In this document: positions 7,608 to 19,998 of the stretch, piece after piece
Numbering within the stretch: the stretch's first letter is position 1
How the letters are laid out: every line of letters begins with the position of its first letter
NCBI GenBank assembly: GCA_035699085.1
Contig: DASSBG010000008.1
Span: 62,001-126,000 of the forward strand
Direction of reading: 5' to 3'
From: DASSBG01 sp035699085
GTDB lineage: Bacteria > Pseudomonadota > Gammaproteobacteria > Xanthomonadales > Rhodanobacteraceae
Length of the DNA stretch: 64,000 nucleotides
Position numbers and translations under genes: made by a program
The notes under the pieces: model-generated
Seen by the model: the letters and a program-made list of their open reading frames with translations, nothing else
What the model was told of the DNA's origin: nothing
The model's database searches: none

Positions 7608-7613
7608 GGTGTC

Positions 7614-7705
7614 TGGCGGAGAGAGAGGGATTCGAACCCTCGATAAGGCTAAAACCCTATACTCCCTTAGCAGGGGAGCCCCTTCAGCCACTCGGGCATC
7701 TCTCC
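7614..7705 (-). tRNA. tRNA-Ser (GCT)
   Basis: 92 nt with a long variable arm and encoded CCA; acceptor GGAGAGA, anticodon loop CTGCTAA giving GCT (AGC/AGU codons). Directly downstream of csrA, the same order (alaS-csrA-tRNA-Ser) as in E. coli. Confidence 0.95.
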
Positions 7706-7777
7706 GGATTGCTTTCGGCCCGGCGCTGGGCCAGCCGGGCGCTGAAGGATACTGGCCCGCGACGCCAGCGTAAACCC

Positions 7778-8002
7778 CTACTCGCTTTCGCCGGCCGGGT
7801 GCGGCGCACGCGGCGCGGCGCCGGCGGCTTCCGCCTCATGTTCCTTCTGGATGCGCTGGTAGATCTCTTCGCGGTGCACCGCCACCTCCTTGGGCGCGCT
7901 GATGCCGATGCGAACCTGGTTGCCCTTGACGCCGAGCACCGTCACCGTGACATCGTCACCGATCATCAGCGTCTCGCCGACCCTGCGGGTCAAAATCAAC
8001 AT
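7778..8002 (-). CDS. csrA: Carbon storage regulator CsrA/RsmA
   Basis: 74 residues. MLILTRRVGETLMIGDDVTV is the canonical CsrA N-terminus, followed by VRIGISAPKEVAVHREEIYQ with the RNA-contacting Arg in VAVHREEI. CsrA homodimers bind GGA motifs near ribosome-binding sites and repress or stabilise mRNAs for carbon storage, motility and biofilm. The C-terminus beyond residue ~58 is an Ala/Pro/Glu tail that varies between species. Start at 8002 is preceded by a strong AGGAG; upstream in-frame codons are non-conserved and excluded. No CsrA-sequestering small RNA was recognised in the window. Confidence 0.97.
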   Translation of the reverse strand: MLILTRRVGETLMIGDDVTVTVLGVKGNQVRIGISAPKEVAVHREEIYQRIQKEHEAEAAGAAPRAPHPAGESE

Positions 8003-8314
8003 GTCGATTCTCCTGGTCGCATCCACGGCTGTCCCGCACGCGCGACGTGATGTCCATACCCAAATGCAATCGGCGCGTTTCGTCGACAAGGCTTGGCCGT
8101 CGTGCCGCGCACGCGACCGGGTCCAGGGGCGCGAGGGCAGACCGACGGCGACAGTCCAGATCGGCAGCAACGATGCCGAAACGACTTGCTCGAATAATGC
8201 GATGTGGTGGGGATACTAATGAAGGGCCTGCCGACGCGCAACGCTTACCATTGGCCTATCAGACCCCCCAGGGGGCGCATGATTCCCGCCCCATTCACCG
8301 ACAGGTCCCGCGAT
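8003..8314. other. csrA-alaS intergenic region
   Basis: 312 bp without a supportable gene. The only feature I support is the csrA promoter candidate at 8213-8241. Its ~210-nt leader before csrA could hold regulatory structure, but I cannot define one. Confidence 0.5.
8213..8241 (-). promoter_or_regulatory. Candidate csrA promoter
   Basis: Minus strand TTGCGC (8241-8236), 17-bp spacer, TAGTAT (8218-8213), between alaS and csrA. Reasonable match to sigma-70 elements; not unique. Confidence 0.45.
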
Positions 8315-10954
<2,640 letters not shown>

Positions 10955-11018
10955 GCAGTTGGAGAAGCTTCTTGAAGGGCTGTGGACGCGCGCTTTCGCG
11001 GCACCGCCACGACGCCGC

Positions 11019-11516
11019 TCAGTCCGCGGCGTCGCCGGCGTCGCCTGTATCGGCGCGCGTCAAGCTGCGTACTGTGGCGGCGTCGAAGCCGCGGCGCAAG
11101 AGGAATTGCGCGCGGCGGGCGCGCTCCTTGATGTCCGCGGCACCGCGATCGCCGTAGCGCTTGCGCAATTGGGCAGCGGCCGACGCCGGCCAGTCAACGT
11201 CGACGTCGTTGATCAGTTCGCCGGCAACCGCGTCAACGATGCCGTGGGTCTTCAGCTCGGCACGGATGCGGGCCGGGCCGTAGCCCTGGCTGGCGCGGCT
11301 GCGCACCAACATCTCCCCGAAGCGGCGGTCGTCCTGGTAATCCTGCTCACCCAGCCTGGCCAGCGCCAGGGATGACTCCTCTTCGTCGTAGCCGGCCTGC
11401 TGCAAGCGCGTACCCAGCTCGCGACGCGAATGTTCGCGCCGCGCAAGCATCGCCAGCGCCTTGTCGTATGCGGCACGACGCGGTGCCTCGGCCGCCTTGC
11501 GTTTGCCACGGCTCAT
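11019..11516 (-). CDS. recX: RecA regulatory protein RecX
   Basis: 165 residues, the usual size. Three-helix repeats typical of RecX: AYDKALAMLARREHSRRELG, LARLGEQDYQDDRRFGEMLV and RSRASQGYGPARIRAEL. It caps or destabilises RecA filaments. It starts 47 bp after recA and shares its orientation, so it is probably cotranscribed. The C-terminal tail is Asp/Ala-rich and poorly conserved. Confidence 0.95.
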   Translation of the reverse strand: MSRGKRKAAEAPRRAAYDKALAMLARREHSRRELGTRLQQAGYDEEESSLALARLGEQDYQDDRRFGEMLVRSRASQGYGPARIRAELKTHGIVDAVAGELINDVDVDWPASAAAQLRKRYGDRGAADIKERARRAQFLLRRGFDAATVRSLTRADTGDAGDAAD

Positions 11517-11563
11517 GCTGACCGCTTCAGATGCATGCGCACCCGGCCGACATCATGCGGCGC

Positions 11564-12613
<1,050 letters not shown>

Positions 12614-12690
12614 CGTGGTGTCCTCGGGCTATGACGAAGGTCGGCTCACTATGGAACCCGTGCGTCTCACGCACTGCGACCGTGGCGGCC

Positions 12691-12719
12691 ATTATCCCAC
12701 AGGGTCCGCGCGCCGGCAG
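12691..12719 (-). promoter_or_regulatory. Candidate recA promoter
   Basis: Minus strand GATAAT (12696-12691) with a weak -35 CTGCCG 17 bp upstream, leaving a ~75-nt leader before recA. The -10 is good, the -35 poor. Confidence 0.4.
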
Positions 12720-12733
12720 CGGCGATTGCCGCC

Positions 12734-13243
12734 TCAGTCTGTAAGGATTTTCCGAATGCCGTGCAGCGCGTAGGCGACGGTCTGGCGGCGTACGGCCTCG
12801 CGATCGCCGTCGAAGTGGCACAACTCGCACTGCGCGTAGCCGCCGCGCTGCTTCCAGGCAATCCAGACGGTGCCCACGGGTTTGTCGGGCGTCCCGCCGC
12901 CAGGCCCGGCGATGCCGGTCACGGCCACCGCGATCGAGCCGCCAAAGCGGGCCAGCGCGCCTGCCACCATCTCGGACGCGGTTTCATGGCTGACGGCACC
13001 GTAGGCCTCCAGCGTATGCGCCTGCACCCCCAGCCACGCTTCCTTGGCCTCGTAGGCATAGGCAACCGCGCCGCCGACGAACCACTCCGAACAGCCGGGA
13101 ATGTCGGTCAAAACCTTGCCGATCCAGCCGCCGGTACACGACTCGGCCAAAGCCAGCATCTGCTTGCGCTGCTGCAGGATCTCGGCCACCTCGAGTGCGA
13201 TCGCCCGCAGGTGTCCGTCGCTGATCGTGATGCCTGGGTTCAT
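12734..13243 (-). CDS. pncC: Nicotinamide-nucleotide amidohydrolase (CinA C-terminal domain)
   Basis: 169 residues, a stand-alone CinA C-terminal domain. LALAESCTGGWIGKVLTDIP and AVAVTGIAGPGGGTPDKPVG are the family signatures (Ser/Thr and Gly loops around the active site). It deamidates NMN to nicotinate mononucleotide in pyridine-nucleotide salvage. Start chosen at ATG 13243; the reading frame continues upstream but that part is non-homologous. It lies upstream of recA in the same orientation, the classic pncC-recA-recX order. Confidence 0.94.
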   Translation of the reverse strand: MNPGITISDGHLRAIALEVAEILQQRKQMLALAESCTGGWIGKVLTDIPGCSEWFVGGAVAYAYEAKEAWLGVQAHTLEAYGAVSHETASEMVAGALARFGGSIAVAVTGIAGPGGGTPDKPVGTVWIAWKQRGGYAQCELCHFDGDREAVRRQTVAYALHGIRKILTD

Positions 13244-13340
13244 GCGCCGCGCCGCAGTGGAGACGCCGCCAAGCCTAGCATTGTGTGGCCCTGCGGGGAG
13301 CGTCGGGCGGCAGGCGTGGAGACGCCGCACCGGCCGGGGC

Positions 13341-13455
13341 GCGTCGCGGATCATGCTGCCGACTTCGTCGGCTGTTGGGGTTCGCTTCGCTCACCGCCAA
13401 CCTGCGATGCATCGTGGCTCCGGCAGACTGCGCTCTCCCTGCTCCCGCTTCCTGC
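13341..13455. repeat. Dispersed ~115-bp repeat, copy 1 (contains REP core)
   Basis: Starts GCGTCGCGGATCATGCTGCC and includes GTTGGGGTTCGCTTCGCTCA (13374-13401) followed by GATGCATCGTGGCTCCGGCA. Copy 2 is at 18197-18316. Same orientation, about 85% identical by eye across ~100 bp, both in intergenic DNA downstream of genes. Confidence 0.75.
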
Positions 13456-13458
13456 GCC

Positions 13459-14808
13459 TCAGCCGGCGGGGATCATGAGGACGCTGCCGGCGCGCAGGTC
13501 GTCGATGTCGCTGAGGCTGTTGGCTTCGCGCAGGCTGCGCATGCTGACGCCGTAGTCGCGGGCAATGGCGGACAGCGTCTCACCGCGGGCGACGACGTGC
13601 TTGTCGCCACGCGCACGCGCACGGGCGGCAAACCAGGTGCCGGGCGGCGGCGCGCTCTCGAAGTAGCTCTTGACGCCATGCAGGATCGCCTTGGCCAGCG
13701 CCTGCTGGTGGCGCGGGTCCTCCAGCTTGCGCTCTTCCCGCGGGTTGGAGATGAAGGCCGTCTCGACCAGGATCGACGGCACGTCCGGCGAGCGCAGGAC
13801 CACGAAGTTGGCGTGCTCGACGTGGCCGCGATGGGTTGGCCCGATCTGCGCCAGCGCATGCAGCACATTGCGCGCCACGCGCTCGGAAATCTGCATGGTG
13901 GCACCCTGCGACAGGTCGAGCAGCACTGCGGCGAGGGTGTCGGGCTTGTCGTCCAGGGACACGCCGCCGACCAGGTCGGCCCGGTTCTCGCGGTCGGCCA
14001 GCCAGCGCGCGGCCTCGCTGGTCTTTCCGCGCGGCGACAAGACCCACACCGACGAGCCCTTGGCGTCGCTTGAGGTGTAGGAGTCGGCGTGTACCGAAAT
14101 GAACAGGTCGGCGTTGTGCTCGCGGGCGATCTGGTAGCGTTTCTTCAGGCGGATGAAGCGGTCATCGTCGCGGGTCAGGACGGCCTTCATTCCAGGCTGC
14201 TTGTCGATAACCTTTGCGAGCTTGCGCGCCACCGCCAGGGTAATTGTTTTTTCGTAGGTACCGTCGGGGCCGATGGAGCCCGGATCCTTGCCGCCGTGGC
14301 CAGCGTCGATCGCCACCACCACGGGTCGCGCGCGTGCTGCGAGGCTGGGCGCTGCGTCGGCGTGGCCGGCGGGATACAGGTCCACGGTCAGCCGGTAGCC
14401 GTCGCGGCCCAGCGATTTGAGGAAGCTGCGTGAGCGCACCGCCGAACGCATGTCCAGCACAACGCGCAGGCCATGATGGGCGCGCCGCCCGCTGCGCACA
14501 TCGATGATTCCGCCGGCGCCGGCGGGCAGGTCGAGGCCCGAGGCCAGACTGCTGTCCTCGAAATCCAGCACCACGCGATCGGGGTTCTGCAACTGGAACA
14601 GCGTGTATTCCGTCCTGGCGGACAGGTGGAACACCGCCGCCGTGTGGTCGCCGCGGTCGAGCAACTGCAGGCGCTGCACCTGTGCGGAAGCGGCCGGGCG
14701 AGCCCAGAGCAAGGCCACGGCCGCCAGCAGCAGCAGCGCCATCGCTGCAGGCCACTGCTGGCGACGGCCCGCAGCCGTCAAGCGCACGTCCTGGAGGTTG
14801 GTCTTCAT
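13459..14808 (-). CDS. amiB: N-acetylmuramoyl-L-alanine amidase with AMIN and LysM domains
   Basis: 449 residues from ATG 14808. N-terminal signal peptide (basic, then MALLLLAAVALLWARPAASA), AMIN domain (~40-140; LDRGDHTAAVFHLSARTEYT), Amidase_3 catalytic domain (~155-390) with zinc ligands in IDAGHGGKDPGS, the Glu of TYEKTITLAV and SVHADS, the catalytic-type Glu in ILVETAFISN, and a C-terminal LysM (VVARGETLSAIARDYGVSMR). Secreted to the periplasm, it cuts septal peptidoglycan during daughter-cell separation. Located after nnr-tsaE as in E. coli (nnr-tsaE-amiB), hence the amiB name, although AmiC-like relatives are hard to exclude. Longer starts at 14874/14910 are rejected because they destroy the signal peptide. 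Confidence 0.92.
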   Translation of the reverse strand: MKTNLQDVRLTAAGRRQQWPAAMALLLLAAVALLWARPAASAQVQRLQLLDRGDHTAAVFHLSARTEYTLFQLQNPDRVVLDFEDSSLASGLDLPAGAGGIIDVRSGRRAHHGLRVVLDMRSAVRSRSFLKSLGRDGYRLTVDLYPAGHADAAPSLAARARPVVVAIDAGHGGKDPGSIGPDGTYEKTITLAVARKLAKVIDKQPGMKAVLTRDDDRFIRLKKRYQIAREHNADLFISVHADSYTSSDAKGSSVWVLSPRGKTSEAARWLADRENRADLVGGVSLDDKPDTLAAVLLDLSQGATMQISERVARNVLHALAQIGPTHRGHVEHANFVVLRSPDVPSILVETAFISNPREERKLEDPRHQQALAKAILHGVKSYFESAPPPGTWFAARARARGDKHVVARGETLSAIARDYGVSMRSLREANSLSDIDDLRAGSVLMIPAG

Positions 14809-14905
14809 GGCAGCGCCCGCATGCCCTCGCTGTTGCCGGCCAAGCCGTCCTTCGGGCGATTCCTCGCCCCACATGGGCTGGATTGAAACGCAAAGACGCC
14901 GTGAA

Positions 14906-14926
14906 TGCAAGGATTTTTTCCTTGCA
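14906..14926. repeat. Perfect hairpin TGCAAGGA-ttttt-TCCTTGCA
   Basis: An 8-bp perfect inverted repeat with a 5-nt loop between tsaE and amiB. There is no T tract after the stem on the minus strand, so it is not a standard terminator; it might attenuate amiB or be an operator. Confidence 0.6.
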
Positions 14927-14976
14927 AATTCCGTGGCCTGCGAGCGGTTTGGTCGATACCACCTTACGAAGGGCGG

Positions 14977-15468
14977 CTAAGTAGCCGATTTGCCGTCGGT
15001 CTGGCCGCCCAGTCCGGCCACTATCGATTGCCCACGCGCGCTGGTGGCGACAAGGCGCGCCGAGCGGCCGGTGCCGGCATGCGCCAATTCCAGCCGAAGG
15101 TCAGCGGCAGGCAAGGCACCGGCACCGCGCTCGGGCCACTCGACCAGAACCAGCGCCGCCGGATCGGCCAGCGCGTCCAGGCCCAGCCACTCCAGCTCGC
15201 CGGGGTCGGCGATGCGGTACAGATCCAGGTGCCAGGCGACCAGTTCACCGGCGCGGTAAGACTCGATCAGGCTGTAGGTGGGGCTCTTGACCCGCTCGCC
15301 GACCCCAAGCGCGCGCAGCAAGGCGCGCGCAAAGGTGGTCTTGCCTGCGCCCAGTTCGCCGCGCAGTTCAACCACGCCGCCGCCGCCGAGCAACGGCGCG
15401 CAACGCCGGGCGAAGCGTGCCAGCGCCGGTTCGTCCGGCAGCTCCAGCTCGAGCGCGCCACCCGTCAA
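14977..15468 (-). CDS. tsaE: tRNA threonylcarbamoyladenosine biosynthesis ATPase TsaE
   Basis: 163 residues from TTG 15468, which overlaps the nnr stop (TTGA); no ATG or GTG fits between the nnr end and the conserved core. P-loop LRGELGAGKTTFARALLRAL, then SPTYSLIESY, HLDLYRIADPGELEWLGLDA and VLVEWPER, all typical. Works with TsaB/TsaD in t6A37 formation on ANN-decoding tRNAs. Slightly longer than usual because of its C-terminal extension (GQSIVAGLGGQTDGKSAT). Confidence 0.95.
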   Translation of the reverse strand: MTGGALELELPDEPALARFARRCAPLLGGGGVVELRGELGAGKTTFARALLRALGVGERVKSPTYSLIESYRAGELVAWHLDLYRIADPGELEWLGLDALADPAALVLVEWPERGAGALPAADLRLELAHAGTGRSARLVATSARGQSIVAGLGGQTDGKSAT

Positions 15469-16937
15469 GGCCGGATTCCGTTCAGCAGGCAGCGCAGCGG
15501 CTCCAGCAGGTCGCTGGCCAACAGGCCGCGCTGGCCCGTGCGCGCGGCGACGTCGCCCGCGCGGGCGTGCAGCCCGACGCCCAGACAGGCGGCATCCCAC
15601 GGCTCCAGCCGCTGCGCCATCAGCGCGGCAATCACCCCGGTCAGCAGGTCCCCCATGCCGCCGCTGGCCATGCCGGGGTTGCCCCAGGGGCAGACGGCGA
15701 CCCGACCGTCGGGCGCGGCGACAAGGCTGCCGCTACCCTTGAGTACCGCAACGACACCGAAGCGCGAGGCCAGTTCGCGCACGGCGGAGAAGCGATCCGC
15801 CTGCACCGCGCCGGTGCTGCAGCCGAGCAGGCGCGCCGCCTCTCCGGGATGCGGTGTCAGCACGGCCGCCCGCGGCAGCGTGCGCGGGTGCGCGGCCAGC
15901 AGGTTCAGCCCGTCGGCGTCGACGACGATGGGCTTGCCGGCAGCAAGCGCGGCCCGCCACAGTGTCCTTCCCCAGTCGCCCTGTCCAAGGCCCGGCCCCA
16001 GCGCCAGCACGCTGCTGCGTTCAAGCAGCGGCTGCAACTCCGCCTCGCCCGCAACCTCATGGATCATCAGCTCGGGGCGCCCGGCGGCGAGCACGGCGCC
16101 GTCGGCGCAGGTCGCGGCGCTGACCAGGCCGGCGCCGCAGCGCAGCGCCGCTTCGGTGCACAGGCGCAACGCGCCACTCATGCCGCGGTCGCCGCCGATG
16201 GCAAGCACGTGACCATAGAGGCCCTTGTGGCTGTCGGCGCCGCGCGGTGGCAGCGCCGCCACCTGCAGCAGCTCCGCGTCGGCGCGCTGCGCGTCATACG
16301 CCGCTGCCGGCACCTGCAAGGTATGCAGGCTGGTTTCGCCGCAGCACTGGGTTCCCAGGCCGGTGAACAGGCCACGCTTCCAGGCGACAAAGCAGGCGGT
16401 GGCAGCAGCGCAAACGGCCGGTCCCGTGCAGGCGCCGCGGTCGGCATCGAGGCCCGAGGGCACATCCAGTGACAGCACCGGCACCGCGCCGGCATTGAGG
16501 CGCTCGACCAGCACCGCCGGCAGCCCCTCCAGCGGCCGGCTGAGACCCGAGCCGAACAGCGCGTCCACGTACACGTCAGCCGCGGGCAGGCTGGCGTCGC
16601 GCGCGGCCGCGACCAATTCGCCGCCACCGTCGAGGAAGCCGCGACGCGCCGCCACCGCGTCGCCGCGGCTCTCGCCGGGCAAGGCCACGACCCGGGCATC
16701 AAGCCCCTGCGAGCGCGCCTGCGTGGCCAGCAGGAAGCCGTCGCCGCCGTTGTTGCCGAGCCCGCAAAGCACGACGATGCGCCGCGCCGCCGGCCAACGC
16801 TGGCGCAGCACCGCCAGCGCACCGGCCGACGCGCGCAGCATGAGTGTCGCGCCCGGGATCCCGGCGTTGCTGATCGCCCAGGCGTCGATGGCGCGGGTCT
16901 GCGCGACGGTGTAGAGCGCGGTGGCGGGCGTGGGCAT
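15465..16937 (-). CDS. nnr: Bifunctional NAD(P)H-hydrate epimerase/dehydratase
   Basis: 490 residues. N-terminal YjeF epimerase domain (MPTPATALYTVAQTRAIDAW, IVVLCGLGNNGGDGFLLA) and C-terminal ADP/ATP-dependent dehydratase (HPGEAARLLG, MASGGMGDLLTGVIAALMAQ). Repairs hydrated NADH/NADPH. Start ATG 16937 chosen because upstream codons are antisense to queG. Heads the nnr-tsaE-amiB cluster and is divergent from queG. Confidence 0.97.
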   Translation of the reverse strand: MPTPATALYTVAQTRAIDAWAISNAGIPGATLMLRASAGALAVLRQRWPAARRIVVLCGLGNNGGDGFLLATQARSQGLDARVVALPGESRGDAVAARRGFLDGGGELVAAARDASLPAADVYVDALFGSGLSRPLEGLPAVLVERLNAGAVPVLSLDVPSGLDADRGACTGPAVCAAATACFVAWKRGLFTGLGTQCCGETSLHTLQVPAAAYDAQRADAELLQVAALPPRGADSHKGLYGHVLAIGGDRGMSGALRLCTEAALRCGAGLVSAATCADGAVLAAGRPELMIHEVAGEAELQPLLERSSVLALGPGLGQGDWGRTLWRAALAAGKPIVVDADGLNLLAAHPRTLPRAAVLTPHPGEAARLLGCSTGAVQADRFSAVRELASRFGVVAVLKGSGSLVAAPDGRVAVCPWGNPGMASGGMGDLLTGVIAALMAQRLEPWDAACLGVGLHARAGDVAARTGQRGLLASDLLEPLRCLLNGIRP

Positions 16938-17033
16938 GCGCGGCAGTTTAGCGGAGCGGCGCAGCGGGATCGCTGCTGCCGGAACCGCGCAGCGGACACA
17001 GGATACGAATGCCCGGGCGATTACAATGGCACG

Positions 17034-18140
17034 ATGAATGCGCAGGTGGACCGCAGCGGAGTCGACTTCGAGGCGCTGGCGGCGGATATCCGCCGCTGGG
17101 CGCACGAGTTCGGCTTTGCCGACGTCGGCATCAGCGCGGCCGAGACCGGCGAGGACGAGCAGCACCTGCAGCGCTGGCTGGACAAGGGCCACCACGGCAC
17201 CATGGAGTACATGCAGCGCCACGGCACGCGGCGCAGCCGGCCGGCCGAACTGCATCCCGGCACATGCCGCATCATCTCCGTGCGCATGGACTACGCGCCG
17301 GCCGGGCTTGCCGATGCCGACGCGGTGCTGGCCGATGGCGAGCGGGGCTACGTGTCGCGCTACGCGCTCGGCCGCGATTACCACAAGCTGATGCGCCAGC
17401 GCCTGCAGAAGCTGGCCGACCGCATCGGCGGGCGTGTGGGCGACTTCGGCTACCGTGCCTTCGTCGACTCGGCGCCGGTGCTGGAGAAGGCGCTGGCGCG
17501 CAACGCCGGGCTGGGCTGGATCGGCAAGCACACACTGCTTATCAACAGCAAGAGTGGCTCGTATTTCTTCCTCGGCGAGCTGTTCACCGACCTGCCGCTG
17601 CCGGTCGACCCGCCGGCCAGCGCGCACTGCGGCAGCTGCACGCGCTGCATCGATGTATGTCCGACGCAGGCAATCGTCGGCCCGTACCAGCTCGATGCGC
17701 GCCGCTGCATCTCGTACCTGACCATCGAGCTCAAGGGGTCGATCCCGGAGGAACTGCGCGCGCCGATGGGCAACCGCATCTTCGGCTGCGACGAATGCCA
17801 ACTGGCCTGCCCCTGGAACAAGTTCGCGCAGCAAGCCGAGGAACCCGACTTTGCGCCCCGGCACAGCCTCGACGGCACCCGGCTGGTGGAGCTGTTCGGC
17901 TGGAGCGAGGACGAGTTCCTGCGCAAGACCGAAGGCATGGCGATCCGCCGCACCGGCTACGAGGGCTGGCTGCGCAACATCGCCGTGGCGCTGGGCAACG
18001 CGCCACCCTCGCCCGCCGTGCGCGACGCGCTGAAAGCGCGTGCCGACCATCCCTCCGCCATCGTGCGCGAGCACGTCGCATGGGCCTTGCGCGCGCAGCT
18101 GCGCGGGAAGCGGGAATGGAGAATGGAGGATCGCAAATAG
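17034..18140 (+). CDS. queG: Epoxyqueuosine reductase QueG
   Basis: 368 residues. Two [4Fe-4S] clusters: HCGSCTRCIDVCPTQAI and FGCDECQLACPWN; cobalamin-binding N-terminal domain with the catalytic-type Asp in VDSAPVLEKALARNAGLGWI; C-terminal HEAT-like repeats (REHVAWALRAQLRGK). Catalyses the last step of queuosine formation in tRNA (epoxyQ to Q). A -10-like TACAAT (17022-17027) lies only 6 bp from the ATG, compatible with a very short or leaderless message. Confidence 0.97.
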   Translation: MNAQVDRSGVDFEALAADIRRWAHEFGFADVGISAAETGEDEQHLQRWLDKGHHGTMEYMQRHGTRRSRPAELHPGTCRIISVRMDYAPAGLADADAVLADGERGYVSRYALGRDYHKLMRQRLQKLADRIGGRVGDFGYRAFVDSAPVLEKALARNAGLGWIGKHTLLINSKSGSYFFLGELFTDLPLPVDPPASAHCGSCTRCIDVCPTQAIVGPYQLDARRCISYLTIELKGSIPEELRAPMGNRIFGCDECQLACPWNKFAQQAEEPDFAPRHSLDGTRLVELFGWSEDEFLRKTEGMAIRRTGYEGWLRNIAVALGNAPPSPAVRDALKARADHPSAIVREHVAWALRAQLRGKREWRMEDRK

Positions 18141-18196
18141 CGGACCCCGTGCCGCTCGTTCGGTCCCTGCTCCCTGGCGCGGGCGCGGGCGCGGGC

Positions 18197-18316
18197 GCGA
18201 CGCGAATCGTGCTGCCGACTGCTCGGCTGTTGGGGTTCGCTTCGCCCACCGCCAACCTGCGATGCACCGCGGCTCCGGCAGGCTGCGCCTTTCCCTGCTC
18301 CGTGTTCCCTGCTTCC
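18197..18316. repeat. Dispersed ~115-bp repeat, copy 2 (contains REP core)
   Basis: Starts GCGACGCGAATCGTGCTGCC, includes GTTGGGGTTCGCTTCGCCCA (18229-18256) and GATGCACCGCGGCTCCGGCA; pairs with 13341-13455. It fills the gap between the converging queG and panC ends. Confidence 0.75.
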
Positions 18317-19165
18317 TCACACCTCCAGGTTGTCGATCAACCGGGTGCTGCCAAGGCGGGCGGCGATGAGGGCGACGCGTGGCGCGGCATCGGTCGGCAG
18401 CGACAAGTCCCGGGCATTGCGGACCACGGCGTACTCGCAGGCGAGGCCGGCATCTTCAAGTTGCGAACATGCAGCCGCCTCGACCTCGCCGTACGGCGCG
18501 CCCGCGACCAGCGATTCGCGCATCCGCCCGAGCGTGGCGTGGATGACGCTGGCGCGCGCACGCTGGTCCGCGTCGAGGTAACGATTGCGCGAGCTCATGG
18601 CCAGGCCATCCGGCTCGCGCACGATGGGCGCAGTGAGCAACTCGATCGGCCAGGCCAGGTCGCGAACCATGCGCTGCAGCACCAGGAACTGCTGGTAGTC
18701 CTTGCGCCCGAACACGGCCACGTCGGGCTGCACCAGGTTGAACAGCCGCGCGACCACCGTGGCGACGCCGTCAAAATGACCGGGCCGCTGCGCGCCTTCC
18801 AGCACCTCGCTCAGCCCCGGCACGTGTACGCGCACCGCCGCGTCCAGCCCCAACGGATACATGGTCTCCACCGCCGGCGCGAACAGCAGGTCGCAACCGT
18901 GCCGCGCCAGTCCCGCGCGGTCCTCCGCCAGGGTGCGTGGATAGCGCGAGAAATCCTCTCCGGGTCCGAATTGCGTCGGGTTGACGAAGACGCTGACGAC
19001 CACCCGCGCGGCGTGGTTGCGGGCCAGATCCAGCAAGCTGAAGTGGCCAGCGTGGAGGTTGCCCATGGTGGGCACCAGCGCCACGCGTTCGCCGCGCGCA
19101 CGCCAGCCACCCAGCGCGGCACGCAGCGCCGCCGCGTCCGCGACGCCGGGCACCTCCACGCTCAC
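18317..19165 (-). CDS. panC: Pantothenate synthetase
   Basis: 282 residues. LVPTMGNLHAGH (the HxGH nucleotidyltransferase motif), FVNPTQFGPGEDFSRYPRT, FGRKDYQQ and the KMSKS-like MSSRNRYL are intact. Condenses pantoate and beta-alanine using ATP. ATG overlaps the panB stop by 4 nt. panD is not in the window, so beta-alanine must come from elsewhere. Confidence 0.97.
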   Translation of the reverse strand: MSVEVPGVADAAALRAALGGWRARGERVALVPTMGNLHAGHFSLLDLARNHAARVVVSVFVNPTQFGPGEDFSRYPRTLAEDRAGLARHGCDLLFAPAVETMYPLGLDAAVRVHVPGLSEVLEGAQRPGHFDGVATVVARLFNLVQPDVAVFGRKDYQQFLVLQRMVRDLAWPIELLTAPIVREPDGLAMSSRNRYLDADQRARASVIHATLGRMRESLVAGAPYGEVEAAACSQLEDAGLACEYAVVRNARDLSLPTDAAPRVALIAARLGSTRLIDNLEV

Positions 19166-19989
19166 GTCGAGTGCTCGTCGCCCGGGAACTCACCGGCGCG
19201 GACGGCCTCGGCGTAGGCTGCAAGGGCCGCGCCGATGTCGCCGTGGCCGGCGAGGAAATCCTTGCTGAACTTCGGCCGCCGGCCCGGCGTGATGCCGAGC
19301 ATGTCGTAAAGCACCAGCACCTGGCCGTCGCAGTGTGGCCCGGCACCGATGCCGACCACGGGGATCGGCAAGGCCTCGGTAATGCGCGCCGCCAACGCCG
19401 CCGGCACGGCCTCAAGCACCAGCAGGTCGGCACCGGCTGCGGCGAGTGCCTGCGCCTCGTGCTGCAATGCCTCGGCGGCGTCGTGTTGCTTGCCCTGCGT
19501 GCGGTAGCCACCGAGCTTGTGCACCGACTGCGGCGTCAGGCCGAGATGCCCGCACACGGGCACGTCACGCTCGCTCAGTGCCTGGACGACCTCGGCTGTC
19601 CAGCCACCGCCCTCGAGCTTGACCATTGCCGCGCCGCCACGCGCCATCAAGGCCGCCGCGGCATCAAGGGCATGCGGTACGTCCCGATAGCTCATGAACG
19701 GCAGATCCGCGATCAACAGCGTGTTGCCAAGGCCACGGGCCACGGCGGCGCTGTGGTAGACCATCTGCTCGACATCCACCGGCAAGGTGCTGGCATGGCC
19801 TTGCACGACCATGCCCAGCGAATCGCCGACCAGCACCACGTCGATCCCGGCCGCCTCGATCCGCGCGGCGAAACTGTAGTCGTAGCAGGTCAGCGCAACG
19901 ATCCGCTGCCCTGCAGCCTTCATTGCCTGCAGGCCCGGCACCGTCATCGGCTTGCGCGACATCGGGGCCTTGGCGTCGGTGGTCGGCAT
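19162..19989 (-). CDS. panB: Ketopantoate hydroxymethyltransferase
   Basis: 275 residues. Conserved ALTCYDYSFAARIEAAGID, VGDSLGMVVQGH, MVKLEGG, GHLGLTPQSVHKLGGYRTQG, VGIGAG and the PKFSKDF end. Uses methylene-THF to form ketopantoate from alpha-ketoisovalerate. Encoded downstream of folK and overlapping panC by 4 nt. An alternative start at Met10 (SRKPMTVPGLQ region) is possible. Confidence 0.97.
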   Translation of the reverse strand: MPTTDAKAPMSRKPMTVPGLQAMKAAGQRIVALTCYDYSFAARIEAAGIDVVLVGDSLGMVVQGHASTLPVDVEQMVYHSAAVARGLGNTLLIADLPFMSYRDVPHALDAAAALMARGGAAMVKLEGGGWTAEVVQALSERDVPVCGHLGLTPQSVHKLGGYRTQGKQHDAAEALQHEAQALAAAGADLLVLEAVPAALAARITEALPIPVVGIGAGPHCDGQVLVLYDMLGITPGRRPKFSKDFLAGHGDIGAALAAYAEAVRAGEFPGDEHST

Positions 19990-19998
19990 GCGCGCTCC

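Larger units (their letters stand above)
7139..7613. other. Intergenic tRNA leader region with one REP-like copy
   Basis: 475 bp between tRNA-Arg and tRNA-Ser with no supportable gene. It holds the tRNA operon promoter (7255-7283), a REP-like copy at 7447-7474 (GTTGGGGTTCGCTGCGCTCA core) and the tRNA-Ser terminator at the right end. Short reading frames here have no ribosome-binding site or recognisable product. Confidence 0.6.

Noticed and set aside
12614..12733. LexA box upstream of recA
   Set aside because: No convincing palindrome seen by eye.
14906..14926. Rho-independent terminator of tsaE
   Set aside because: Hairpin is perfect but has no T tract on the transcribed strand.
15465..18320. 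951-codon minus frame containing nnr
   Set aside because: Only 15465-16937 is homologous to Nnr; the rest is antisense to queG.
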